64,000 nucleotides of DNA, taken from Gelatoporia subvermispora B. Lineage: Eukaryota > Basidiomycota > Agaricomycetes > Polyporales > Gelatoporiaceae. Positions 48,720 to 60,660 of the stretch are shown piece by piece. The notes beneath the pieces were generated by a model. The model saw only the letters and a list, made by a program, of their open reading frames with translations. It had not been told where the DNA came from and did not search any database. The position numbers and the translations under genes were made by a program. Positions within the stretch are counted from its first letter, which is position 1; every line of letters starts with the position of its first letter. Location: NCBI GenBank assembly GCA_000320605.2, contig KB445796.1, positions 898,926 to 962,925 on the forward strand, given 5' to 3'.

Positions 48720-51700
48720 ATGTCCCAATCTCCAGAGCCTTGCAGGTTCCTCTTCCGCCCTGGCGGTTGCCATCGAGGCGACAGTTGTCGATTCTCGCAT
48801 GGCATCCCTCAGGTGGGGCCTTCTCGCGGCTCTCGAGCTCGCGGGAGAGGTCGAGCTACCCCCAACGCCGTTTCCGGGCGCGGAGGAGCACCGCCTGGCA
48901 TCTGCCGCGATTTTTGGTCTACTGGTCGATGTGGTCGCGAATTCCAGTGCTATTACAAGCATGTTATCGATCCTTCAGTCACACTAGATGTTAGCACCCC
49001 TAGCCAGCCTTCAGCCGCTCAGAATGTGGTTGATTCTCTGGCACCTTTTTTGACGTCTGCCGGCCTGGCCAAGTTGTCCGAACCAGGAACGGACGGCTTT
49101 TTTTCTGGCAGTGGATCTCAAGACCAGAGTCCGGCGGAAGTCCATAACTTCTTGAAACGATTCTTGGCCGATCAATACAGGTTCAGAACAGCGCAGGACA
49201 TATACGGTTTCCTGTCCTTGTTGAGCAACGTGAACACAGGCAACTCGAAATGGGTACGTCTTCCTCCTGAGCCTTTTGGAATGATCTGACCCTGTTGGAC
49301 AGACCTCTGAAGACGGACAAGTGAGCCCATGTTCATGCACTTGACATCTCCGATCTGACAGATATCCGGTAGTTGTTTCTGGCAACAATAGGCACTGTAT
49401 GCATCGCTTGATCCGGAACTTAAGCAACACTCTTCTGACGTATCTTATCCACAGGGCAATGGCCTTCTCAGGATGAACGACGTTATTTGCTGGAAGCCGG
49501 TCTCGGCTCGCGCAGGACATCAGAGAGCAGTTCTCTCGTTTCAACGAGGATATGTTCCTCTCCTTCGAGTGAGTAGTTTGTTCGTATGGTTTCCGACCCT
49601 TTCTTGACTGGATATATAGTATCTGTCCTCGGACTATGTTGTCAAGAGCATCACAAGTCATATCGTAAAGTATGTCATGATGTGATGAGTAAAGTTCACG
49701 TAACTGATCAAGACCCTTCTCAGTGCATTGTTCACTATGATCATGGAAAACTTCGACCACTTCTACGATGTTGTCACATCCTGCATGGATGAGGCCGTCG
49801 ACGTCTCGAAATCTTTCAAAGACCCCGTTACTCCGCTCTCTGCTGCTAAGGAGCCGATTGGCAGCCAAGTGATCATATGCCTTTGTAAGATTCTATTCGA
49901 GTACGTGCCGCTGTCCACGCCGATATCCTACGCCGTCTCTTATCTGGAGAACGTCCAGGTGTATCACGCGGTTCAAAAATGCTATTGCCGCCCACCCCAC
50001 CCTGTACGAACTCGTGGTTCACCTCCAGCGGTGGACGGAGGCATGGGTTGCAGGTGTTTCATCGACACCGCCCACATTCGACGACGTGATCGTGAAGAGC
50101 ACGCCATTGGCGCGTGACCATATCACGCAGTATTTGAAGAATGAGATCAACAAACTGGTCTCAATCGCGGAACGCAAGAACTCGGAGCTGCAGCGCTCGA
50201 AGGGGAAAGCAAGAGCGGGTCCGGCATTCTCGATGTCTAGCGACAATACAGGCATCCTCGCTGCGCTCGATAATGCCTACGAGGGTCCAGGAGAGTCACG
50301 CGCGGAAGGACCTCGCCACGACAACGATTTCGTCAATGTCTCTGATATCCGCATTGCCCCAACGCACGGTGAGCTGACTTCGAAGTACGACCCATTCCTC
50401 CCCGGCAACCTCTACGGCGCTCCGCACCCTCACCCGCCTGAAAGTATGCAACGTCTTCTTGACATCCAGTTTCGACTCCTGCGGGAAGAACTCATGTGCG
50501 TTTTCGGATTCTTTCCTCCACAAAAAGAGGCTCACTTTCTTGTAGAGCGACCCTCAGGACGTCGATTCAACTTGTCCTGGCGGATCTCAATGCAAAGCCT
50601 AATTCGAAGACTCGTCTCACAGATATAATGAAGAAGCGTGGTGGCAAATACAATGGCTACATCCAGGGAAGAGACACGGTTCTCTTCAATGTGTACACCA
50701 ACGCAGAGTTCTCCGACATCGTCCCCGGACCCCGCGGCATCTCTGTCACACTCTCAATCGATACTCCGCCGGGACGAGCGCGGGCGTCTCAGCCAGGCGC
50801 TCGTGCCTCGTTCTGGGAGAGCATGAGTTCGAAGCGTCTCATGCAAGGCGGTCTCGTCGCCCTCATCTGGAAACGCGGTGAGACAACGGATGTGCATCTT
50901 GGCACGTTTGCAACCTCGTCCCGTGATCTCAGTGAATCCGCTCGGCGAGATCCGGATCGTCTCTCCTTCAAGGTCGCTTTCTTCGACTCTCAGCTGGAGC
51001 TTCGGATTATGCATGAACTTCGACGTCCACCCAGCGACCGACATGGTACGATACTCCTGGTAGAAGCTACAGTTATGTACGAATCCATTCGACCCTTCCT
51101 CGAAGCGTTGAAAGTGGAGCCCGAAGTTGTCCCGTTCAGTCACTACCTCGTGCACCGTCCTCCGTCATTCTATGGGTCGCTGAAAATCTCTCCCCCTGCA
51201 TATGCCCGCCTTCCAGGATTCACATATCAGCTTTCATGTCTCTTCCCTAAGGACACTGGTGTCCAGGATCTTCGACTTCAGGTATCCGATCCGGTCTCGG
51301 TAGAGGCTGCACGTGATTCCCTGCGACGGAGCAGCCGTCTGGATCCCAGCCAGGCTGATGCAGTGATAGAAGCCTTGACACGTGAAGTAGTGTTAATCCA
51401 AGGGTACGTCGCCAATCAACTCCTCTGATGTACATACGCGGATGGTAATCGCTCGTCGTTTTCGACAGACCTCCTGGAACAGGCAAGGCAAGTAGACTGC
51501 CCTTTTGGGATAAAACTATATGTTGATATCAGCGTCAGAGCTACACGGGCGTAGAATTACTCCGCGTCCTAATTGCTAACAATGCCGGCCCCATCCTCAT
51601 GATTGCATTCACGAATCATGCCTTGGACCATATGCTCAAATCTGTACTCGACGCGGAGATTACGCGCAAGATCGTTCGGCTTGGTTCTCGCTCTGCAGAC

Positions 51701-54700
51701 GAGACCATCTCACAATTCTCTATCGAGATCATGGAGAGAGCGGCAGGAAGGTCGCGCCTGGAGCGTGACTCTGCTACAAGTCGCTACAATTTGCGCGAAG
51801 TCGAGGACCAGATCAAAAAGCTCATGAAGGACGTTTTCAAGCCACATATCGACACTCAGGATATCATACGGATCGTCGAGATACAATATCCGAACCACTT
51901 CGCATCTTTATCTGCTCCGCCGCCATGGATAGCTGCACTATATCAACTCTCACGTACGCAGGGTGGTTCTCAGTGGCAGACGGTTGGAAAATCTGGTCGA
52001 GCGCAAGAACAAGACGACTCATTGTATGCCTACTGGAAGGATGGGGAGGACCTCGATTTCTTGAGCGCTCAAATCACGATGTACGATGCGGGTCGTTCCC
52101 ACGCTTCGCAGGAGCCGTCCTCGAACAGGTACAGTATCTTGAACCCAGCGGAGAGGCCGCTGTCGCCACCCACGGGCGAGGACAGTGCAGGATATGTTAA
52201 AGCGTCTAGTGGTGACATCGTCAAGGTGCCGGATGAGGAAGGTGATGATGACGACGATGACGAAGATATCAACGGTCGTCCAGAGGAAATGTGGATTCAT
52301 GCTATCGAGGGGATCGACATATCTCACGCGCGTCCTGCTGAGACTTCTGCTTCAGAACACGACCCCGTTGATGAACTCGCGGCGGCAGTCGAGGATTTGC
52401 ATGTCCGATCGCAATCCTACTTGCAGCCTTCCGACTTTGAGAACATACAGGAATTCTACACCGCGTTTGGTTGCGTTGAGACGCCCAAGTTACCCATGAC
52501 CGACCGAACGGTGGTCGAATTACTGGAGGCGGATACATATGACGTCTGGACTATGTCTCAAGCCGAGCGTGCAAGACTACACAAGTACTGGACGGACGAA
52601 GTCCGCGACCACCTCCAGGAAACGAGGCTGGTTGAATTTGAATCGCTCCGTAGGCGCCATGAGGAAGCGCTGCTCCGTTACAACGAAGCCAAGGATGAGG
52701 TCAGATCAACCTGATGTTTGCGTTTATTGACCTTGACCCATATTCACGTAGGGACGACGTCAACTCCTCAAGAATGTGGATATCATCGGTTGCACGACCA
52801 CAGGTGAACCAAGGCACATTGAGCGTTATTACCTGACGTCTTGGTCTCATACTATCTGCTTACAGGTGCCGCGAAGCTCACGGGTCTGCTGAAGGTGAGG
52901 ATTTTAGTTCTAATGTATCAACAAATACATCAACTCGTGTTCAGGGCATCGGGCCACGTATCATGCTCGTTGAAGAGGCTGGTCAAGTACTAGAAGCCCA
53001 CGTCCTTGGCAGCCTCGTACCAACTATACAGCACTTGATCCTAATTGGTGACCCGTTGCAGCTTCGACCCACAATTGACAACTACTGTATGTATCTACTT
53101 TTATATAGCCAGGAGAAACCACTTCTGACGCTCATTAGCCCTGTCGATGGATCACCCTCGCGGGCGCATGCTGTTCAAATTTGATATGTCTCTCATGGAA
53201 CGCTTAGCATCATCCGGGTTGCCTATGTCGCAGATCAATGTTCAGCGCCGCATGAGGCCTGCCATTGCAAATTTAATTCGGTAAATACTGGAACAACATC
53301 CTCACCAGATTCTACGTTCATCAGCTAATACGATTTCTTAGGACCACCTTGTACCCAAATCTAGAGGACCACGATCTTGTCAAACAATACCCGGTCGTTC
53401 GAGGCCTAAGCAAGAATACCTTCTTCTTCAATCACAATCACAAGGAGAACGGAGGAGACGACGACACAGTCAGTAAATACAACAAATTCGAAGTAAGATG
53501 CGGACGCATATATATAATGAGAGCGGCAAACACTGACCATGGACCAGGTTGACATGATCGTGGATCTCGTCAAGTATATGTTGCGGTAAGGAAGTTTAGC
53601 GCGATCAATGCCACGAAAATTGAGACAGCGCTATAATAGGCAAGGCCCATATTCTGCCGAGGGCGATATCGTGGTCCTCTGTGCATACCTGGGTCAGCTT
53701 GCCCGCATGCGTGACGCGTTGTCTGATGAGGTCGTTGTCATCATCGACGAGCGCGATCAAGCAGAATTAGACGATCGAGCTGCTGATACAGATCCAGAGG
53801 GGACCGAAGTGACGCAGTTCCAACATGTCAAGATACCTCGCCGAGTAAGTTGTAGTAAAATCGACTTGCAACATTCGACATTGACATAAGTTTTCATCTT
53901 AGGTACGACTGCGGACCATAGATAACTATCAAGGCGAAGAAGCAAAGGTGACTTACAACATTATTGTTATAACCCAGATTCCTCACGTTGTCAGATCGTG
54001 ATCTTGTCACTCGTTCGAAATTCCGGTGGGTCCGAGGAGGATGCTATTCATGGGCACACAGCGGCAACTAGGGCGAACATCGGGTTTCTAAGAGTGCGTC
54101 TCCAGACACTGTAGAGAACCAACGAGATTGACAACCTCTCTAGTCGGACAATCGTACAAATGGTAAGGACCGCCCGGTCATGACCTCCAAAACCGTCGTC
54201 TGAGCTTGCTACTCTTAGTCGCATTATCACGGGCTCGTGAAGGTCTCTATATATTCGGAAATGCGGCGGACCTCTGTGCAAGGAGCAAGATGTGGCGGAC
54301 TGTCATCGATCAGCTGACCCAGACTGATTGTGTAGGAGACGCCCTGCCGGTTCGGTGCGATCGCCATCCAGAGACAGTAGAAATGATTTCCAAACCGGGG
54401 CAACTGTCGCGCGTTGCACCCGATGGTACGTACTACTAGAAATGGCCAGCGTACGCACTGACGATTTGCCCAGGTGGATGTCTCAGGCAATGTGATTCGC
54501 GTCTGAAATGTGGACATTTGTGTCCTTACAAAGTTAAGGATATTACTCAGCAATGGCACCGTCACTAACAGTGAGATGAGCAGTGCCACTCAGACGACCC
54601 AAATCACCTCGCGGTTGCTTGCATGCAGCGCTGCACAAGGTTATGCCCTCGAGGCCATCCTTGTAACAGGCAATGTGTCGATCCGTGCGGCAAATGCCAC

Positions 54701-57271
54701 ACGCGTGTCCGCAGTGTATCATTACCTTGTGGACACGTTGCCGCTGAGGTATTCTGGTGAGTCATATCAATTGCGTGACGGCTAAATCCCTGCTTATGGC
54801 TGGTAGCTATCAACTGGACGATTTGACGGAGGTCTTCTGCGGTGTTGAGGTGACCCGCGACCTTCTTCACTGCGATCATCCTGCAGTGATGAAATGCTCC
54901 GAGCACGTAAAGGACTACTTATGCACTGCGCCCTGCGAAGGAATCATGGCTTGTTGTGGACGGAATTGTCACGCGCAGTGTCATCGGTGCCTGGCTCTCA
55001 ATACCGCTCCGGATGATACCAACAGTCGTTCCCCAAGATTGTCACACGTTGAGCATCCCTGTCAGAAGCTGCTCTATTGCGGGCACATATGCGGCGCTCC
55101 TTGCTCGCAAGACCACCAGTGCACAACTGTCTGCAAGAACGAATGCAGGCAGATATGCGCACATGCTCGCTGCAAGGACTACTGCTCCAAGCCGTGCGCG
55201 CCGTGTCAAGAGCCTTGCATATGGTTCGTCACATCGTATTGTGCATATTACGGGGTGGGACTGATGACTTATGCAACCGTAGGAAATGCGCCCATCATGT
55301 ATGCCCTGTCCCTTGCGGTTCAGTAAGCTAGGCATACTATATCCACATATCGGAAATGCTGACTTCGTGCAACAGGTATGCGCGCGTCTTCCATGCGACA
55401 GAAGATGCGAAAAGCTACTCTCATGCGGTCATAGGTGCCCATCTGGTGAGCTCGTGACCTCCCTGATCATATGGGATGCATTATTGATGGTATTTCTCGC
55501 ACAATAGTCTGCGGTGAGGACTGTGACATCCAAGTGTGCCCTGCTTGTGCAGACGAGGATGTTCGGAACGTTGTCGTCGATGTTGTCATGCAAAGGACGC
55601 TAGCAGACCTCGACATGAACGAGACGACCTTGGACGAAATCGTCATTACCCTCCCCTCCTGCAGGCATATATTCACGGTGGAGACTTTGGACGGGATCTG
55701 TGACATGAATGCGTACTACTCGCGGGATGAGGTCACGCAAGAGTGGACGACGTTGCAGACACCGCCTATCGGCTTTGCTAAGCCTCCCGCATGTCCCACA
55801 TGCCGCGGCGCTATCACCTCCCCTCGGTATGGTCGAGTCTTCAAACGTGCAGACTTGGACATATTGGAGAACAACGTCGCCTTCCACATGTCACAATCTG
55901 TCGGATCTGTACAGGCCAAGGTCGACGCAGTATCTAAGCCAGCACTGGAAACCCGGCTGCAAGAGGAAGGTTCCAAGCTCGTGGCATCGCCTGCGCAGTG
56001 TTCTCCGCAGCAACAAAAGGCGAAGCTAAAGCGGCAAGCGGCAATTTTTAAGGCCATGCGCCTTCAGCCCGTTCCTTTCAGGGATATCGATCCTCTGAGC
56101 GACAGTCTTCACGGTGTCCCTATCGCCGAAGCGAAAGCTTGGAAGAAAGTCGTGTTCAAACTGCTCCAGGCGTATGGAGAAGTCGTCAAGGTTGCTGGCA
56201 CGCGATCGGCTCACGTCCACGCCTGGGAAGCCTCCTTTGCACACCTGTACCAGAAGGAGATGGAAGACATTATCGAGAATCCTATGCAGGCTCCACGGCT
56301 TCCTGAAGAACACGCCATGCGCATGGCAAGGATGAAGGTCGGGCAGCCCCCACCACGAGCTGATAAACGTTTCCTCGTGGAGGCGATCTGGATGACCATC
56401 ACTCTCCGACTGACTCTGGCTGATCTTGCCATGACTTGGCTACGTGCGGTTGGGGAATCTGAGTATCCTTCCGAAAACCGACGCCTATGGGCCATGTATA
56501 TCTCCTTCCTCCTACGTTCCTGCTCTGCCGACGCCGAGCTCGCGTCGGGAATAACGATAGAGTCGGAGAGTCATCGTCAACGAACGAAGACGTGTCTCAT
56601 GATCATGCGCATCGAGCTGGAGCAGTTCCGCTTCAACCTAGATATGCTGAAGCAGAATGGCACACTCTCCGAACATCGTGATAGGTTCCTGGAGAGGGCT
56701 CAGGATATGAGGGACGATGCGTCCAAATACGTCCTAGCAGTCTTGGATGAACACCGACGTGCAAGGAGCCAACCGTCGCGGCAGGAGGAAGACTGGTTAA
56801 CGCAAAACTTCGCAGAGCCTGTACAGGTGATCATGAAGGAGTGGACAGCGATTGTGACAGCAATTGGGACGGGCACGTTCTACCAAAGCGTTTCGCTCGA
56901 GGAATTGACTGCAGTAGTCAAAGCCTTGAACTTCTGTGAGTGGACATTCCTGCACGCTCAGAGGACCTCCGCTGAGGTTGTTGCGCCATAGCTCATACAG
57001 GTCATTTCTACAAGTGCCCGAACGGGCATACCTTCGTCATCGGAGAGGTGAAATAATTTATCACGCTTGATCTACACTGCGCTATTTGTCTAATTATCCT
57101 CGAATCATCCAGTGCGGCGGTGCAATGGCGACTTCAACTTGTCCTGAATGCGGTGCACGTATCGGGGGATCGAATCATACTTTGTTACAAAACAACATGA
57201 GAGACGACCGGATGGAGCAGCTTGCCCGGGAAGTAGGTGCTCAGACAAGTCCCTGGGCTTGGGCAAGGTGA
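48720..57271 (+). CDS. ZNFX1/NFX1-type superfamily 1 RNA helicase with CCCH and RZ zinc fingers
   Basis: A very large multi-exon gene. The ATG at 48720 opens two CCCH fingers of exact spacing C-x8-C-x5-C-x3-H (CRFLFRPGGCHRGDSCRFSH, then CRDFWSTGRCGREFQCYYKH). The middle part resembles the pre-helicase region of ZNFX1-like proteins. The helicase has VVLIQGPPGTGK (Walker A; residues PPGTGK on a 19-nt exon at 51469-51487), SYTGVELLRVL, FTNHALDHML, IMLVEEAGQVLEAH (Walker B), LIGDPLQLRP, a QRRMRP motif, TIDNYQGEEAKIVILSLVRN and NVALSRAREGLYIFG. Cys-rich NFX1-like repeats follow (CGHLCPYKCH, CGHICGAPC). The last exons carry HFYKCPNGHTFVIGE and CGGAMATSTCPECGARIGG, an RZ-type finger, ending at TGA 57269-57271. 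Relatives (fission yeast Hrr1, animal ZNFX1) act in small-RNA silencing or RNA-virus sensing; that role here is inferred. No frame damage was found in the parts I could join. Confidence 0.85.
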
Positions 57272-58040
57272 AGTGGGGCTTGTTTGATGTTATCAGCCAG
57301 ACGAGAGCGTGAACGCCTTCATCAGGTACCTGTCATGCGCTTGTTTCTGTACTTTGTATGCTTGACTGCAGTTTGTGTGGTATGTGTTTACCTCTAGTAA
57401 TGTCTAACTTGGGATGGCCGGTGCTCCGGATGTCGTCTGTGTCTGGAAATTTTGGAAGTATTGGATGCAACAATTCGGGTTCAATCTTCGGTGACGGTAT
57501 ACTGTAGACATAATCCGATGCGATCAGAGTATCAAGTCTGGATACGCTGAGGCTGCGACCCGTACGACGGATCCCGGTCAGTACTGGGTCGACGGTTTTG
57601 ACATGGCTACCGTCAACCTGGGGGCCATGGGTTGACGATAGTAGCGGTTCGACAATGAAGAACGGTCTTGTTTCATTCTGAATTTCGGTCAATTAGGCGA
57701 TCGGGCCGATTCATCGAGAGCTAAATCTGCTTCGCGTGCCCACGGATAGACATGGGCAGTGCTGATTTTGATGCAGTTCGGGTGACATTCTCACGTGGAG
57801 CAATATGCGTATTACCCCTCCGCAGTTACCTCCAAAACCTGCATGTTGTGGAGTCTCCCAAGTCTACGCAATCAGCAGACAAATTCCCTTTGATCTAGCG
57901 TGAAGGGGCATGGCACCGTGGCGTATTTGGGTACGCAAAACTCGCCCTCGTATACCCGAATACATCACAATCGCATATAACCTTGTATACTCAGATCACG
58001 TACCCCGGTCGGAATTGGCGGGCTTAAGTCAACGAGCGTG
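57272..58040. other. Intergenic, 3' flank of the helicase
   Basis: About 0.77 kb. A 119-codon - strand ORF (57333-57692) has no recognisable motif and no supporting context; it is not called as a gene. Confidence 0.4.
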
Positions 58041-59310
58041 CTGTCTCGCTGTCGACAATCTACTTCGGTGTCGATCTCCACAGCCTCTCCAGAGCCGCCG
58101 GAGAACATCGAATGTGAGCCCGTGGCGGTCGTTCAGCTGCCTCAGGAGATATTCGACGTGAGCATTGACTTCCTGCATAACGACCGATTCGCGCTGAAGG
58201 CATGCAGCTTGACGCGCCAGGCCTGGCTGCCACCAGCACGGTTCCACCTTTGGTCTACCATAACACTGACCTTCCAGCGCGATATGGCGGATCTCGCGTT
58301 CTTCCTGGGCCAAGCACCCAGCTTTGCCGCTATGTCACAAAGCTCGTGATTCTACCGACCTGTCCTGTAGACGGTTCAGTGCAGGCTTGCACCGCGCTGC
58401 TTTCCTCCATAACCCAACAGCTGGCGTTTGTACGAGAGGTGGCGGCGATCTATCAGAGCTTGGCTCGGTACCCCCGCCCGGCGCCGTTCAAGCACCTTAC
58501 CGCTGTGCGCCGGCTGGTTCTGTCGCGGCAATGTTTCCACAAGGGTTTGGGCTCCGTTGCGGAGCTCGTGGCCAGCATGCCTACTATCTCGGAATTGCAG
58601 ATTTGCGCTTTCTGTCGGCATCACTGCCTAGTAGACAAGGAAGGCATAGAAAGCTTGCGCAGTGCGCTGTCTGCCGTGCATTTGACATGACTCGAGTTAA
58701 TTGGCGGCGATATCGCAAGTATCATGGCCACCTGCCTCGGCGCCCCCGAGATTAATGTACAGCGATTGCGGATTGCGATCGAGGAGGACGCCGACGTCGG
58801 TGCTGCTGTGCAGATTGTACGGCAGCTCGGGACCCGCTCACGAATGAGCACTTCCGACCACTGGAGATAACGCGATGTCTGTGCACATACCGCCGACGGC
58901 CCGCTTGGAGACCGTGTCGCTCGCCGTCGGAACTAATATGCTCCGCTCCGTTGCCGCGCCCATGTCCCAAAGTGCCATCGCATCTGACGGAAATCGAACT
59001 CCAGATGCCCTGCGACGGCTTCGCGGACATCTCCGCCCTGGCAGAGCTCATCCGGATCCTCGACGACGCCGTGGCGTTTCCTGATTTGCGCCAAGTCCAT
59101 CTGTCGGCCAAATACGTGGGCTATGACAGGCGTGCTAGAGAGGAAGAATTGAACCTGGCTGTGCTGCATACCTGCGCGCCGTGTAAACGTATTTTTGTGG
59201 TGGCGGTAAGTGCAAACATGCTGCTCCCCGGGACGCGCCATCCTGATGAGCAGTGGTTTGCTCAGCCCAGTCCTCGATGTTCGGCGATACAACAGCAGCC
59301 AGATATGTGA
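58041..59310 (+). pseudogene. Decayed F-box-like gene
   Basis: Starts in frame 3 with the F-box pattern VVQLPQEIFDVSIDFL then LKACSLTRQAW. The frame has no convincing ATG. It ends after GQAPSFA near 58320, where the sense continues in another frame (YVTKLVILPTCPVDG, then LVASMPTISELQICAF). A TGA at 58688-58690 interrupts, and the same frame goes on with GGDIASIMATCLGAPEI...IVRQLG. A third piece (LMPCDGF-like and ALAELIRILDDAVAFPDL) is in frame again at 58951-59310. The frameshift and the stop argue for a broken gene, though an unusual intron at the first break cannot be excluded. The family supplies SCF substrate adaptors. Confidence 0.55.
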
Positions 59311-60660
59311 GTTGCGAGTTCACTTGTTCATCGTTGCAACGGTGCTCAATTTTGAGTGTGTCTGAATAGGTGGCTGTATGCGGCCGAGTTCTCGATCGTC
59401 GATGGTCACGGACTCAAGTGTGCCACGCTGGCAGACGGTATCCCTGCTAATGGTTGCGAGACGGTGTCCTGCCGCTCGAAACTCCCATCATAAAATACCA
59501 AATAATATACCGAACGGCTCACCATGCCATCATTACGTGAAATACTCACCTCAGCAATTGATGTTGCTTCAGTTTTAGTAAGTCGCGGATCTGGGCGCTA
59601 ATTGAGGCTAGCGCCAAGAGATTCAGCGGGCGCTTTCAAAGCTGCCAGAATTTTGCTCTCAGCTTCCGAAGTTTCAAAGAGCATGCTGAAGACTCTGATC
59701 TCAAATTGTCTGTACTACGATCTCGACAGGCTCGTATGATTTGGCGTATATGGAAGCTGTTGTCAACGCTGTAGGTTCATGCCAAAGAATCCTGGCCAGC
59801 GCGATGGCGGAAAAATCTCAAACTCTTTTTCGAGCTCAAGATACTAGTCGCTTGCTTTGGTCTGAGAGATGGTCCAAACTCTTTTGGTGTAGTCACATTC
59901 CCCGGCCCGCCCTGAATCAGAGCCATGTCGCCACACATGCTGAAGCCGAGTCGCCTTGCATCTGGATACCATGACGGGTACACCCCAACTTGCATGTCCT
60001 TCCGACGAGATGGCTTACAAGTTGCTGATGTGCACGCATGCCATCGATATGTCGTGAGGAACACGAGAATGCTCGCGAAGCTGACGCGTATCGCCATGCT
60101 CTATTGCGACTGCAGCAGCCATCGCCCTCGCGCGCTGTCCTGCCGACCACTGCGCTTGGGTACAATTCGACGTCGTGTGGGCCTGTGGAAGTTCAGCTTC
60201 AAGTTGACACCAAATGTCGACGATGATAATCGATTACCTCGCTCGACGCCACCTGCGTGTGTCTTCCGGACATGACAGCTATATCCTTGACACCTCTCTA
60301 TGGCGGATGCTGCTCGACGTTCCATGTCCTCAAGATGGGACGGACTCGCCACTCACAGATGCGCACTCAGACTGCCGGCTGTCCCTGTATCTGAAACAAT
60401 ATGCGGAAAGAGCTCACGAACATGGCCTGTTGCCTCATGCTCTGCTATGACTGTGCTACCTGTCATCCTGCAGACCACCGAGCACGGTCCCCGCCGAAGC
60501 GCTGATCGAATCCGTCGTGTGGTGCGTCTATCTCGTTCGACGCTATCTATGTGTGCCCTCCGGACGACAGAGCCCTATCTGTGCTGTCCACCCCAGATCT
60601 CAGCACAGCGAGACGCCCAGCACGCCCCGCACCCCAGAACGCATAATTGCATACTGTCAT
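59311..60660. other. Region without a recognised gene
   Basis: About 1.35 kb. Two diverged blocks around 60.24-60.29 kb and 60.53-60.59 kb look like each other (TCGACGC-ACCTGCGTGTGTCTTCCGGAC versus TCGACGCTATCTATGTGTGCCCTCCGGAC). ORFs such as 60214-60450 are not recognised. It may hold remnants of the neighbouring F-box-like gene. Confidence 0.35.

Noticed and set aside
57333..57692. 119-codon - strand ORF
   Set aside because: Plausible amino-acid composition but no motif, promoter or splice support. It may be a remnant, but this cannot be shown.
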